Shown here: positions 35,425 through 44,465 of the stretch, piece after piece
How positions within the stretch are numbered: position 1 is the first letter of the stretch
Layout of the letters: the number at the start of each line of letters is the position of its first letter
Source of the DNA: Ferrovibrio terrae_B
Lineage (GTDB): Bacteria > Pseudomonadota > Alphaproteobacteria > Ferrovibrionales > Ferrovibrionaceae
Direction of reading: 5' to 3'
DNA: 64,000 nucleotides
Assembly: GCF_943371255.1 (NCBI RefSeq)
Contig: NZ_CALRUC010000005.1
Location: 7,728 to 71,727 of the forward strand
Position numbers and translations under genes: made by a program
Notes under the pieces: generated by a model
What the model saw: the letters and a program-made list of their open reading frames with translations, nothing else
Database searches by the model: none
Told to the model about the DNA's origin: nothing

Positions 35425-35437
35425 ATCCAAGCTGCAA

Positions 35438-35472
35438 CCGGAGCCGTTGGGCCTATTGCCCGGCGGCTCCGG
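35438..35472 (+). terminator. hairpin between livK and livH
   Basis: A 9-base-pair outer stem (35438-35446 with 35464-35472) and a 4-base-pair inner stem (35449-35452 with 35458-35461) form a long hairpin 14 bases after livK. A short TCTTT follows. It probably reduces read-through to the permease genes, so that more binding protein than permease is made. Confidence 0.6.
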
Positions 35473-35574
35473 CCAGTCTTTCAGCCTGCGGCCGTGCTTC
35501 CTGCGGCCCCAGGCTCAAAGACTGCCAAACGGCAGATGATGAAACGACAGGGTTAAAGAGGGGACGTTTAAGCG

Positions 35575-36456
35575 ATGTTCGAACTGCTCGGCATACCGCC
35601 GCAGGCATTGTTCGGCCAGCTGCTGCTTGGTCTGATCAATGGAGCTTTCTACGCCATGCTCAGCCTGGGTCTGGCGGTGATCTTCGGCCTGCTCAACGTC
35701 ATCAACTTCACCCATGGCGCGCAGTATATGATGGGCGCCTTTGCCGCCTGGATGCTGCTGGAATGGGGTGGCGTGCCCTACTGGGGCTCGCTGATTCTGG
35801 TACCGGTGATCATCGGCGCCACCGGCGTGGCAATGGAAAAGCTGTTCCTGAAACGGCTGTACCATCTCGACCACCTCTATGGTCTGCTGCTCACCTTCGG
35901 TCTGGCCCTGATCCTTGAGGGCTTCTTCCGCAAGCAGTTCGGCTCGTCCGGCCTGCCCTATCCCAATCCGCTGCCCGGCGGCACCCGGCTCGACTTCATG
36001 TTCCTGCCCAACTACCGGGCCTGGGTCGTGGTCGCCTCGCTGGTGCTGTGCTTCGGCACCTGGTTCATGATCGAGCGCACCAAGCTGGGCTCTTACCTGC
36101 GCGCCGCGACCGAACGCCCGGACCTGGTGCAGGCCTTTGGCATCAACGTGCCGCGCATGATCACGCTGACCTACGGCTTCGGCGTCGGCCTGGCGGCCCT
36201 CGCCGGCGTGCTGGCCGCGCCGATCTACAACGTCAACCCGGTGATGGGCTCCAACCTCATCATCATCGTCTTTGCCGTGGTCGTCATCGGCGGTATGGGC
36301 TCGATCCTGGGCGCCATCATCACCGGCTTTGCACTCGGCATCATCGAGGGCCTGACCAAGGTGTTCTACCCGGAAGCCTCGAACACCGTGATCTTCATCA
36401 TCATGGCGATCGTGCTGATGGTGAAGCCCGCCGGCCTGTTCGGCACGCCGAAGTGA
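35575..36456 (+). CDS. livH: branched-chain amino acid ABC transporter permease LivH
   Basis: A 293-residue membrane permease with about eight hydrophobic helices. Family features are LINGAFYAMLSLGLAVIFG at the start, NFTHGAQYMMGAF, and a C-terminal block with GGMGSILGAIITGFALG. The GAGGGG site is 11 bases before the ATG. It pairs with LivM to form the import channel. Confidence 0.94.
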   Translation: MFELLGIPPQALFGQLLLGLINGAFYAMLSLGLAVIFGLLNVINFTHGAQYMMGAFAAWMLLEWGGVPYWGSLILVPVIIGATGVAMEKLFLKRLYHLDHLYGLLLTFGLALILEGFFRKQFGSSGLPYPNPLPGGTRLDFMFLPNYRAWVVVASLVLCFGTWFMIERTKLGSYLRAATERPDLVQAFGINVPRMITLTYGFGVGLAALAGVLAAPIYNVNPVMGSNLIIIVFAVVVIGGMGSILGAIITGFALGIIEGLTKVFYPEASNTVIFIIMAIVLMVKPAGLFGTPK

Positions 36457-36466
36457 GGATGTCCAT

Positions 36467-37447
36467 ATGAGCAATGCCGCCATCACCGCCGACCAGTCCG
36501 CCGCCAAACCCGGCACCCGCAACCGCGACCTCATCATCTTCGCCATTCTGCTGGCCATCGGCCTGGTGGCACCGGCGCTGATCTACCCGGTCTTCCTGAT
36601 GAAGGTGCTGTGCTTCGCGCTGTTTGCCTGCGCTTTCAACCTGTTGATCGGCTATGTCGGGCTGCTGTCGTTTGGCCACGCCATGTTCTTCGGCTTCGCT
36701 GCCTATGTCAGCGGCTATTCGGTCAAGGCCTGGGGCTTCTCGCCCGAGCTGGGTATCCTGGCCGGCACTGCCTGCGCAGCATTGCTCGGCCTGGTCACGG
36801 GCCTGCTCGCCATCCGCCGCCAGGGCATCTATTTCGCCATGGTGACGCTGGCGCTATCGCAGATGGTGTTCTTCTACTGCGTGCAGGCCAAGTTCACCGG
36901 TGGCGAGGATGGCATCCAGGCGATCCCGCGCCGCGCCCTGTTCGGACTGATCGACGTCAAGAGCGACATTGCCTTCTACTACCTGGTGCTGGCGATCTTC
37001 TGCTTCGGCTTCCTGGTGATCTGGCGCGCCATCCACTCGCCATTTGGCCAGGTGCTGAAGGCGATCCGCGAGAACGAGCCGCGCGCCATCTCGCTGGGAT
37101 ATCGCGTCGACCAGTACAAGCTGCTCGCCTTCGTGCTCTCGGCCACGCTGGCCGGCCTGGCCGGTGCCACCAAGGCGCTGGTCTTCCAGCTGGCCTCGCT
37201 GACCGACGTGACCTGGCAGATGTCGGGCGAGGTCGTGCTGATGACCCTGGTTGGCGGCATGGGCACCGTCTTCGGCCCCATCGTCGGTGCCGCCATCATC
37301 ATCACCATGCAGAACTATCTTGCCGGCTTCGGCGAATGGGTGCTGGTGATCCAGGGCTTCATCTTCGTCATCGTCGTGCTCGCCTTCCGCAAGGGCATTG
37401 TCGGCGAGATACAGGACTGGTGGACACGACGGGTCAACAAGGCCTGA
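36467..37447 (+). CDS. livM: branched-chain amino acid ABC transporter permease LivM
   Basis: A 326-residue membrane permease with about nine hydrophobic helices and a hydrophilic N-terminal 25 residues. Typical motifs are NLLIGYVGLLSFGHAMFFG, the cytoplasmic loop AIRENEPRAISLGY and VGGMGTVFGPIVGAA. A GAGGAT site precedes the ATG by eight bases. It is the last gene of the liv operon and is followed by a terminator. Confidence 0.94.
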   Translation: MSNAAITADQSAAKPGTRNRDLIIFAILLAIGLVAPALIYPVFLMKVLCFALFACAFNLLIGYVGLLSFGHAMFFGFAAYVSGYSVKAWGFSPELGILAGTACAALLGLVTGLLAIRRQGIYFAMVTLALSQMVFFYCVQAKFTGGEDGIQAIPRRALFGLIDVKSDIAFYYLVLAIFCFGFLVIWRAIHSPFGQVLKAIRENEPRAISLGYRVDQYKLLAFVLSATLAGLAGATKALVFQLASLTDVTWQMSGEVVLMTLVGGMGTVFGPIVGAAIIITMQNYLAGFGEWVLVIQGFIFVIVVLAFRKGIVGEIQDWWTRRVNKA

Positions 37448-37470
37448 CGCACTCGCCCATCCAAACGACA

Positions 37471-37498
37471 ACGGCCCGCTCTTTGGCGGGCCGTTTCA
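37471..37498. terminator. terminator between livM and rmlB
   Basis: Bases 37471-37479 and 37486-37494 form a perfect 9-base-pair GC-rich stem with a 6-base loop, followed by a short T-rich tail (TTCATTT). It lies between converging ends of livM and rmlB. Confidence 0.8.
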
Positions 37499-37516
37499 TT
37501 TCAGGCAGCCGACGGA

Positions 37517-38575
37517 TCAGCTTTTCTGGGCACCCAGGCCGATACGGCCGCGGTCATAGGCCTGGCTGGCACGCCGGCACCAGGACGAGTTATCGAGATA
37601 CCACTGCACCGTCGCCTTGAGCCCGGCATCGAGCGCGTAGCCCGGTTTCCAGCCCAACTCGCGCTCGGCCTTCGACGGGTCGATAGCATAGCGCGCATCA
37701 TGGCCCGGCCGGTCGGTCACATAGGTGATCTGCGCGGCATAACCCTTGCCGTCCTGGCGCGGCACCAGGCCGTCGAGCACGGCACAAAGCCGGTTGACCA
37801 GGTCGATATTGCGTTGCTCGCTGCGCGACCCGACCAGATAGGTCTCGCCCGGCAGCCCCTTTTCGACCGCCAGCTGCAGGGCGGCAGCATGATCGTCCAC
37901 ATGAATCCAGTCGCGCACCTGCAGGCCCTTGCCATAGATCGGCAGCGGCTTGCCTTCCAAGGCATTGAGCACGGTGAGCGGGATCAGCTTTTCCGGGAAC
38001 TGGTACGGGCCGTAATTGTTGCCGCAGTTGGTGACCAGGATCGGCAGACCGTAGGTGCGGCCGAAGGCGCGCGCCAGATGGTCCGACGAGGCCTTGCTGG
38101 CGGCATAGGGCGAGTTCGGCTTGTAGGGGCTGTGCTCGTCGAACAGCCCGGTCTCCCCCAGTTCGCCATAGACCTCGTCAGTCGAAACCTGCAGATGGCG
38201 GAACTGGCCCTTGGCCGTGGCGTCCAGGCCGCGCCAGTGGTCCAGCGCCGCTTCCAGCAGCACCAGGCTGCCATTCACATTGGTGTCGATGAAGGGCGCA
38301 GGGCTGTCGATGGAGCGGTCGACATGGCTCTCGGCCGCCAGATGGTAAACCGCCTGCGGCTTGACCGCGGCATAGATGCGCTTGATCCCCGCGCGGTCGC
38401 AGATATCGACCTGCTCGAAGCTGTGCAGTTCCGGATGCGGCAGGGCCGCGATATTGTCCGGATTGCCGGCATAGGTCAGCTTGTCGATGGTGACGACGCG
38501 ACGTTTCTGGGCATTGAGCCGGCGAACCAGGGCGGAGCCGATGAAGCCGGCGCCGCCGGTGACGATAACGGTCAT
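37517..38575 (-). CDS. rfbB: dTDP-glucose 4,6-dehydratase
   Basis: A 352-residue extended SDR. The NAD motif is TGGAGFIG at 7-14, the catalytic segment VSTDEVYGELG is followed by YAASKASSDHL (Tyr and Lys), and NCGNNYGPYQFPEKLIP and the C-terminal RPGHDARYAIDPSKAERELGW are specific for RmlB/RfbB. It makes dTDP-4-keto-6-deoxyglucose for surface polysaccharide. No rmlA, C or D is adjacent, so it stands alone here. It is divergent from uvrB. Confidence 0.93.
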   Translation of the reverse strand: MTVIVTGGAGFIGSALVRRLNAQKRRVVTIDKLTYAGNPDNIAALPHPELHSFEQVDICDRAGIKRIYAAVKPQAVYHLAAESHVDRSIDSPAPFIDTNVNGSLVLLEAALDHWRGLDATAKGQFRHLQVSTDEVYGELGETGLFDEHSPYKPNSPYAASKASSDHLARAFGRTYGLPILVTNCGNNYGPYQFPEKLIPLTVLNALEGKPLPIYGKGLQVRDWIHVDDHAAALQLAVEKGLPGETYLVGSRSEQRNIDLVNRLCAVLDGLVPRQDGKGYAAQITYVTDRPGHDARYAIDPSKAERELGWKPGYALDAGLKATVQWYLDNSSWCRRASQAYDRGRIGLGAQKS

Positions 38576-38730
38576 GGAAAATCTCCCTACCCCCTGTATA
38601 CCGGAGGGCGAAACGGGCCGGAAGGTCTTGCCAAACTATGGCAGCAGTGGGGCCCGGGCTCGCTTCCGGGCCGATTCTGCCCGCTGCCGGTGCCTTGGCG
38701 CCGGCCCCGTCCCGCCCCATATTGGCAGCC

Positions 38731-40962
38731 ATGAGCCAGACCCCCGTCATCCAGAGCATGGAACGCGAGATCGAGGATCCGGACCGTTTCGCCGATGCGA
38801 ATTTCCCGGATTTCGTCCCCCACCGTCCGCCGCGCCCCGACAAGAGCGAGGGCGGCATCGCCTTCGACCTGCAGGCCCCCTATGAGCCCAAGGGCGACCA
38901 GCCGACCGCGATTGCCGAACTGACCGAGGGCGTGCTGAACCAGGAGCGCGACCAGGTGCTGCTGGGCGTCACCGGCTCGGGCAAGACCTTCACCATGGCA
39001 CAGATCATCGCGCGCAGCGGCCGGCCGGCCCTGATCCTGGCGCCGAACAAGACGCTGGCCGCCCAGCTCTATGGCGAGATGAAGGCCTTCTTCCCCAACA
39101 ATGCGGTGGAATACTTCGTCTCGTATTACGATTACTACCAGCCCGAGGCCTATGTCGCGCGCAGCGACACCTATATCGAGAAGGACTCCTCGGTCAACGA
39201 ACAGATCGACCGCATGCGCCATTCCGCCACGCGCGCGCTGCTCGAGCGCGACGATGTGGTGATCGTCGCCTCGGTGTCCTGCATCTACGGTATCGGTTCA
39301 GTCGAAACCTATTCGGAAATGACCCTGAACTTGAAGGCTGGCGACCGCCTCGACCGCGATACACTGCTGCGTCGGCTGGTCGACCTGCATTACCGCCGCA
39401 ACGATACTGCCTTTGCGCGTGGCGCCTTCCGCGTGCGTGGTGATGGCGTGGAGATATTCCCCTCCCATATGGAAGATCGCGCCTGGCGCCTGTCGCTGTT
39501 CGGTGACGAGCTGGAAAGCATTGTCGAGTTCGATCCGCTGACCGGCCACAAGACCGGCAGCATGGAAGCCGTGAAGCTTTACGCGAACAGCCATTATGTG
39601 ACGCCGAAGCCGACGCTGAACCAGGCCATCGAACAGATCAAGATTGACCTGCGCCTGCGGCTCGACCAGTTGTACAAGATGGGCCGCCTGCTGGAGGCCC
39701 AGCGGCTGGAACAGCGCACCACCTTCGACCTGGAAATGATGGTGGCAACCGGGGCCTGCGCTGGCATCGAGAACTATTCACGCTATCTCACCGGCCGTGG
39801 CCCCGGCGCGCCGCCACCCACGCTGTTTGAATACCTGCCCGACAACGCCTTGCTGTTCGTCGACGAAAGCCATGTCACCGTGCCGCAGATCGGCGGCATG
39901 TTCCGCGGCGACTTCCGGCGCAAGGCCACGCTGGCGGAATACGGCTTCCGCCTGCCCTCCTGCATCGACAACCGACCGCTGCGTTTCCGCGAATGGGAGC
40001 AGCTGCGGCCGCAGAGCGTGTTCGTTTCAGCCACGCCGGGCAAATGGGAAATGGAGCGCACGGGCGGTGTCTTCTCCGAACAGGTGATCCGCCCGACCGG
40101 CCTGATCGATCCGGTCACCGAAATCCGCCCGGTCGAACATCAGGTCGATGACCTGCTGGCTGAATGCAAGGAAGTGGTCAAAAAGGGCCATCGCGTGCTG
40201 GTCACCACGCTGACCAAGCGCATGGCGGAAGACCTGACCGAATACATGACCGAAGTGGGACTGAAGGTGCGCTACCTGCATTCCGACATCGAGACCCTGG
40301 AACGTATCGAAATCCTGCGCGATCTACGGCTTGGCGTGTTCGACATCCTGATCGGCATCAACCTGCTGCGCGAGGGCCTCGATATCCCCGAATGCGCGCT
40401 GGTTGCCATCCTGGATGCCGACAAGGAAGGCTTCCTTCGCTCGGAAACCTCGCTGATCCAGACCATCGGCCGTGCCGCACGCAATGTCGAAGGCCGCGCC
40501 ATTCTCTATGCCGACAAGATGACCAACAGCATGCAGCGCGCCCTGGCCGAGACCGAACGCCGCCGCATCAAGCAGCAGGCCTATAACGAAGAGCATGGCA
40601 TCACGCCGGAAAGCGTGCGCAAGCACATCGGCGACATCCTGCAGTCGGTTTATGAGCAGGATCATTTCACTGTCGATGCCGGCGATGCATCCGGCGGCCA
40701 TCTGGTCGGCAACAATCTGAAGGCCCATCTGGCCGATCTGGAGAAACGCATGCACGATGCTGCCGGCAACCTGGAATTCGAGGAAGCCGCCCGCCTGCGC
40801 GACGAGATCAAGCGCCTGGAAATGAATGAACTGGAAATCGGCATCCAGAACCGCAAGCCGGCGGGCTTCTCTGAAGCGGCGGCCGGCGCGCCGCGACCCT
40901 CTGGTCGCTCGACCGGCGGCAGAGCCGGGTCGCGCCGCGCCTATCGGGGAAGCAAGCGCTGA
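38731..40962 (+). CDS. uvrB: excinuclease ABC subunit UvrB
   Basis: A 743-residue nucleotide-excision repair helicase. Walker A is GVTGSGKTFT, the beta-hairpin region YYDYYQPEAYV is present, motif II is FVDESHVT, and motif VI is QTIGRAARN. The C-terminal UVR motif, which binds UvrC, is at about 660-700 (LEKRMHDAAGNLEFEEAARL). A basic tail of about 35 residues follows. The frame opens at 38638, but the ATG at 38731 starts the conserved part; no strong ribosome site was seen. UvrC is about 1.5 kb downstream. Confidence 0.95.
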   Translation: MSQTPVIQSMEREIEDPDRFADANFPDFVPHRPPRPDKSEGGIAFDLQAPYEPKGDQPTAIAELTEGVLNQERDQVLLGVTGSGKTFTMAQIIARSGRPALILAPNKTLAAQLYGEMKAFFPNNAVEYFVSYYDYYQPEAYVARSDTYIEKDSSVNEQIDRMRHSATRALLERDDVVIVASVSCIYGIGSVETYSEMTLNLKAGDRLDRDTLLRRLVDLHYRRNDTAFARGAFRVRGDGVEIFPSHMEDRAWRLSLFGDELESIVEFDPLTGHKTGSMEAVKLYANSHYVTPKPTLNQAIEQIKIDLRLRLDQLYKMGRLLEAQRLEQRTTFDLEMMVATGACAGIENYSRYLTGRGPGAPPPTLFEYLPDNALLFVDESHVTVPQIGGMFRGDFRRKATLAEYGFRLPSCIDNRPLRFREWEQLRPQSVFVSATPGKWEMERTGGVFSEQVIRPTGLIDPVTEIRPVEHQVDDLLAECKEVVKKGHRVLVTTLTKRMAEDLTEYMTEVGLKVRYLHSDIETLERIEILRDLRLGVFDILIGINLLREGLDIPECALVAILDADKEGFLRSETSLIQTIGRAARNVEGRAILYADKMTNSMQRALAETERRRIKQQAYNEEHGITPESVRKHIGDILQSVYEQDHFTVDAGDASGGHLVGNNLKAHLADLEKRMHDAAGNLEFEEAARLRDEIKRLEMNELEIGIQNRKPAGFSEAAAGAPRPSGRSTGGRAGSRRAYRGSKR

Positions 40963-41750
40963 TGCCGATCTCCGTCAACGCACCCACTGCGCTGGTCACC
41001 GGTGCCGGCCGACGCATCGGCCGCGCCATCGCCCTGCACCTGGCCGGCCGCGGCTATCATGTCGCCGTTCATTGCAACCGCTCGCGCGATGAAGCGGACA
41101 CTGTCGTGCGCGAGATCGGCCAGGGCGGTCATCGCGCCGCCGTGGTGCAGGCCGATCTCGCCGACCATACCGCTGTCAGTAATCTGATCGCGCAGGCCAG
41201 TGCCGCGCTCGGCCCGCTATCGCTGCTGGTCAACAACGCATCGCTGTTTGACTATGACCATATCGAGACCGCCACCGAGCAGAGCTGGGATCATCATCTC
41301 GATACCAACCTGAAAGCGCCCTTTTTCCTGTCCCAGGCCTTTGCCGCCCAGTTGCCGGACGGGGTGACTGGCAACATTGTCAATCTGGTCGACATGCGGG
41401 TCTGGCGTCTGACGCCACATTTCGCTTCCTACACGGTTTCCAAGGCCGGGCTGTGGACCCTGACCCAGACACTGGCTATGGCCCTGGCACCGCGCATACG
41501 GGTCAATGCCATCGGCCCCGGACCGGTCCTGCCCAGCCCGCACCAGACGGAAGCGCAATTCCGCAAGCAATGGGAAAGCACCCCGCTCAAGCGCGGCGCC
41601 GAACCGCGCGAGATTGCCGCAGCCGTCGGATTCCTGCTTGACGCTCCGGCCGTGACGGGCCAGATGATCGCCTTGGATGGCGGCCAGCATCTGCCCTGGC
41701 AGCAGGGTGGCGGCCCCCTCACCGCGGCCCAGATCGCGCTGGAGGACTGA
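40962..41750 (+). CDS. FolM-like pteridine reductase (SDR)
   Basis: A 262-residue SDR with TGAGRRIG at 13-20, the Arg-containing glycine motif of pteridine reductases. The motif NNAS replaces NNAG, and an Asp (144, NIVNLVDMR) stands where classical SDRs have the catalytic Ser, followed by Tyr157 and Lys161 (YTVSK). These are PTR1/FolM traits, suggesting dihydromonapterin or dihydrofolate reduction. The start overlaps the uvrB stop (TGATG), and the next gene is folB, which supports a pterin role. Confidence 0.78.
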   Translation: MPISVNAPTALVTGAGRRIGRAIALHLAGRGYHVAVHCNRSRDEADTVVREIGQGGHRAAVVQADLADHTAVSNLIAQASAALGPLSLLVNNASLFDYDHIETATEQSWDHHLDTNLKAPFFLSQAFAAQLPDGVTGNIVNLVDMRVWRLTPHFASYTVSKAGLWTLTQTLAMALAPRIRVNAIGPGPVLPSPHQTEAQFRKQWESTPLKRGAEPREIAAAVGFLLDAPAVTGQMIALDGGQHLPWQQGGGPLTAAQIALED

Positions 41751-41751
41751 C

Positions 41752-42180
41752 ATGACGATCCATGATCGCGCTCGCGCTGCCTGGGCCGAAATCCCGGTTC
41801 CGGTGATTGCCGAAGCGACCCAGCCAGTCCGCCGGGTCTTTGTGCGCGACCTGCTGCTGGATGCCCTGATCGGGATTTACCCGGAAGAGCGGGTCAAGCC
41901 GCAAAAAATCCTGATCAATCTCGATCTCTGGGTGGCCGAGACGCCGGGCGAGCCGCCCCGTAGCTATGCCGAGGTGGTGTGCTACGAGAACCTGGTGAAC
42001 CGCTCCAAGGCGCTGCTGGCCGAGGGCCATGTCGATCTGGTCGAGACCCTGGCCGAGCGGCTGGCCCGGCTCTGCCTGGCCGATCCGCGGGTATTGCGGG
42101 CACGGGTACGGGTGGAAAAGCCTGAGGCGATCGCGGAAGCGGCCGGAGTCGGCGTTGAGATCGAGCGCCAGCGCAGCTAA
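41752..42180 (+). CDS. folB: dihydroneopterin aldolase FolB
   Basis: A 142-residue FolB/FolX-fold protein: VFVRDLLLDALIGIYPEER at about 29-47, ILINLDLWV, a Tyr/Glu/Asn segment and the substrate-binding VETLAERLARLCL, then VRVEKPEAIAEA. It makes 6-hydroxymethyl-dihydropterin in folate synthesis, or an epimerised or monapterin product. The GGAGG site precedes the ATG at 41752, one base after the folM-like stop. A long non-coding gap follows. Confidence 0.88.
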   Translation: MTIHDRARAAWAEIPVPVIAEATQPVRRVFVRDLLLDALIGIYPEERVKPQKILINLDLWVAETPGEPPRSYAEVVCYENLVNRSKALLAEGHVDLVETLAERLARLCLADPRVLRARVRVEKPEAIAEAAGVGVEIERQRS

Positions 42181-42321
42181 TCAGCCACAGACCTCTCCTG
42201 GTTACCGGCTGGTGAGTAAATCTTGACTCTGTGGAAGGTTTCCTGCTGCCGCCAAGGTTGTGCACAGGGTAGCGCGCCGAGTCGTAGTGGCAGAAAAATT
42301 GCTGATTTAGTACTCATCCGC

Positions 42322-42330
42322 TGTGGATAA
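42322..42330 (-). promoter_or_regulatory. DnaA box
   Basis: The plus strand reads TGTGGATAA, the exact reverse complement of the consensus TTATCCACA. It borders the AT-rich tract. Confidence 0.6.
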
Positions 42331-42445
42331 TGGAAATTTCCTATTTAACTTCAACATCTTAAATCTCAATCCACACACTACGTGTGCGGGTATTGGTTTT
42401 CGAGGCGACACAACACAGCATGCGCACCATTGTTTCCCCACATAG

Positions 42446-42454
42446 TTATCCACA
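42446..42454 (+). promoter_or_regulatory. DnaA box
   Basis: An exact TTATCCACA, oriented opposite to the box at 42322 and about 50 bases before the uvrC start. Confidence 0.6.
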
Positions 42455-42504
42455 GCCTTGGGACGCTTTTGTCAACGCCGTGTAATCATTAGCTTTTTGT
42501 CGGT

Positions 42505-44412
42505 ATGGTGCTGCGTATGAGTGACGATCCCGCCGCCGAACCGCTGCTTGAGGCTCCGCCGCAGCCCGGGGAGATCGGCGCTGCGGTGATTCAGCGTCAC
42601 CTGCCGACCTTGCCGCTCGGACCAGGCATCTATCGCATGATGGATGCCAAGGGTGATGTGCTGTACATCGGCAAGGCGCGCTCGCTGCGCAAGCGCGTTA
42701 CCTCCTATACCAAGCTGCAGGGTCTTTCGATCCGCATCCAGCGCATGGTGCGTCAGGTGGCGGCTGTCGAGGTCACGACCACCCACACCGAGGCCGAGGC
42801 GCTGCTGCTGGAAGCCAACCTGGTCAAACAGGTGCAGCCTCCCTTCAACGTGCTGCTGAAGGACGACAAGTCCTTCCCCTATATCCTGGTGGCGCGCGAC
42901 CATCCTTACCCCGCCATCACCAAGCACCGGGGCGCCCGTGACATCCCCGGCGACTATTTTGGGCCGTTCGCCTCGACCGGATCGGTGCATGTGACGCTGA
43001 ATGCAATGTCGCGGGCCTTCCCGCTCCGCAGCTGCAGCGACAGTGAATTTGCCGCCCGCACCCGCCCCTGCTTGCAGTATCAGATCAAGCGCTGCACGGC
43101 GCCCTGCGTCGAACGCATCAGTCATGCGGATTATCTCAAAGTGGTGGACGAAGCTTGCGGCTTCCTGTCGGGCCGGAACCGCCAGGTGCTGGATATCTGG
43201 CAGGGCCGCATGCAACAGGCCGCCGAGCAGCGTGACTATGAAACCGCTGCCGAGCTGCGTGACCGCATCCGTGCGCTGGCGCATATCACCCAGAAGCAGG
43301 ACATCAATCTCAGCGACATCGAGAATGCCGATGTGATTGCCGTGCATGCCGAAGGCGGACTGGTCTGCGTACAGATTTTCTTCTTCCGCGCCGGCCAGAA
43401 TTTTGGCAACCGCTCCTACTTCCCCGCCCATACCCGCGATGTCGAGATCAGCGAGGTGCTGGACGCCTTTATCGGTCAGTTCTATGCCCAGCGCGAGGCG
43501 CCGCGGCTGATCCTGCTGAGCGATCCGGTCGAGAATGCCGACCTGATCGAGGAGGCACTCGGTAACCACAGCGGCCATAAGGTAGAGCTGCATGTGCCAC
43601 AGCGCGGCACCAAGCGCGACCTGGTCGAGTATGCCGCCACCAATGCCCGCGATGCCTTGCGCCGCCGTCTGGCCGAGGCCGCCTCGCAGCACCAGCTGTT
43701 GCAGGGCGTGGCTGAACTGTTCGGTCTCGATGCCCCACCACAGCGCATCGAGGTTTATGACAACAGCCATATCATGGGGCGCCATGCGGTCGGCGGCATG
43801 ATCGTGGCCGGGCCGGAAGGCTTGCGCAAGAACGCCTACCGCAAGTTCAACATCAAGGATGTGACCATCGAGCCGGGCGACGATTACGGCATGATGCGCG
43901 AGGTGCTGACCCGCCGATTCCAGCGCCTGCTGAAAGAGGATGCCGAGGACGAAAACGCTGCCGACTGGCCCGATCTGCTGCTGATCGATGGCGGCAAGGG
44001 TCAGCTCAGTGCCGTGATGCAGGTAATGCAGGAACTCGGCGTCGAGGATGTGCCCGTGGTCGGCATCGCCAAGGGCCCCGACCGCAATGCCGGCCGCGAG
44101 CAGTTCTTCCTGCCCGGGCGCGAGCCTTTCATGCTGGAGCCGCGCCACCCGGTGCTATTTTTCCTGCAGCGCCTGCGCGACGAGGCGCACCGTTTCGCCA
44201 TCGGCACCCACCGCACCAAGCGCGCCAAGGACCAAATCCGCTCGCCGCTGGATGAAATCAGTGGAATCGGTGCTGCCCGCAAGAAGGCCCTGCTGCTGCA
44301 TTTCGGCTCGGCCAAGGCGGTTTCGCGTGCCGGCCTGAGCGACCTTGAGGCGGTAACCGGCGTCAGCAAAACCGTCGCCAAACGAATCTACGATCACTTT
44401 CATGGCGGCTGA
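42505..44412 (+). CDS. uvrC: excinuclease ABC subunit UvrC
   Basis: A 635-residue repair endonuclease. The GIY-YIG nuclease domain is at about 35-115 (GPGIYRMMDAKGDVLYIGKA), the UVR region at about 225-260, the RNase H-like C-terminal nuclease at about 400-560 (IEVYDNSHIMGRHAVGGM and LLIDGGKGQL), and the tandem helix-hairpin-helix at the end (EISGIGAARKKALL). An in-frame ATG at 42517 is an alternative start. The gene follows the DnaA-box gap and precedes pgsA. Confidence 0.95.
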   Translation: MVLRMSDDPAAEPLLEAPPQPGEIGAAVIQRHLPTLPLGPGIYRMMDAKGDVLYIGKARSLRKRVTSYTKLQGLSIRIQRMVRQVAAVEVTTTHTEAEALLLEANLVKQVQPPFNVLLKDDKSFPYILVARDHPYPAITKHRGARDIPGDYFGPFASTGSVHVTLNAMSRAFPLRSCSDSEFAARTRPCLQYQIKRCTAPCVERISHADYLKVVDEACGFLSGRNRQVLDIWQGRMQQAAEQRDYETAAELRDRIRALAHITQKQDINLSDIENADVIAVHAEGGLVCVQIFFFRAGQNFGNRSYFPAHTRDVEISEVLDAFIGQFYAQREAPRLILLSDPVENADLIEEALGNHSGHKVELHVPQRGTKRDLVEYAATNARDALRRRLAEAASQHQLLQGVAELFGLDAPPQRIEVYDNSHIMGRHAVGGMIVAGPEGLRKNAYRKFNIKDVTIEPGDDYGMMREVLTRRFQRLLKEDAEDENAADWPDLLLIDGGKGQLSAVMQVMQELGVEDVPVVGIAKGPDRNAGREQFFLPGREPFMLEPRHPVLFFLQRLRDEAHRFAIGTHRTKRAKDQIRSPLDEISGIGAARKKALLLHFGSAKAVSRAGLSDLEAVTGVSKTVAKRIYDHFHGG

Positions 44413-44465
44413 ATACAGGCCCGGCTCTGGCCCTGTTCTGCCCCTCATGCGATAATTCACCGGTC

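Larger units (their letters stand above)
42181..42504. other. AT-rich non-coding gap with DnaA boxes
   Basis: No gene is seen in this 324-base gap. It contains two perfect DnaA boxes (TTATCCACA) in opposite orientations: 42322-42330 on the minus strand and 42446-42454 on the plus strand. A near-match, TTGTGCACA, is at 42258-42266. Between them lies an AT-rich tract (42331-42370). A small inverted repeat (CACAC-TAC-GTGTG, 42374-42386) is also present. This could be a replication-origin element, a DnaA titration site, or a DnaA-controlled uvrC promoter. Confidence 0.55.

Noticed and set aside
33502..35430. 642-residue minus-strand open frame opposite livF and livK
   Set aside because: A shadow of two clear transporter genes, with no ribosome site or domain.
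42472..44148. 558-residue minus-strand open frame opposite uvrC
   Set aside because: Antisense to uvrC; composition matches a mirror frame and it would occupy part of the DnaA-box gap.
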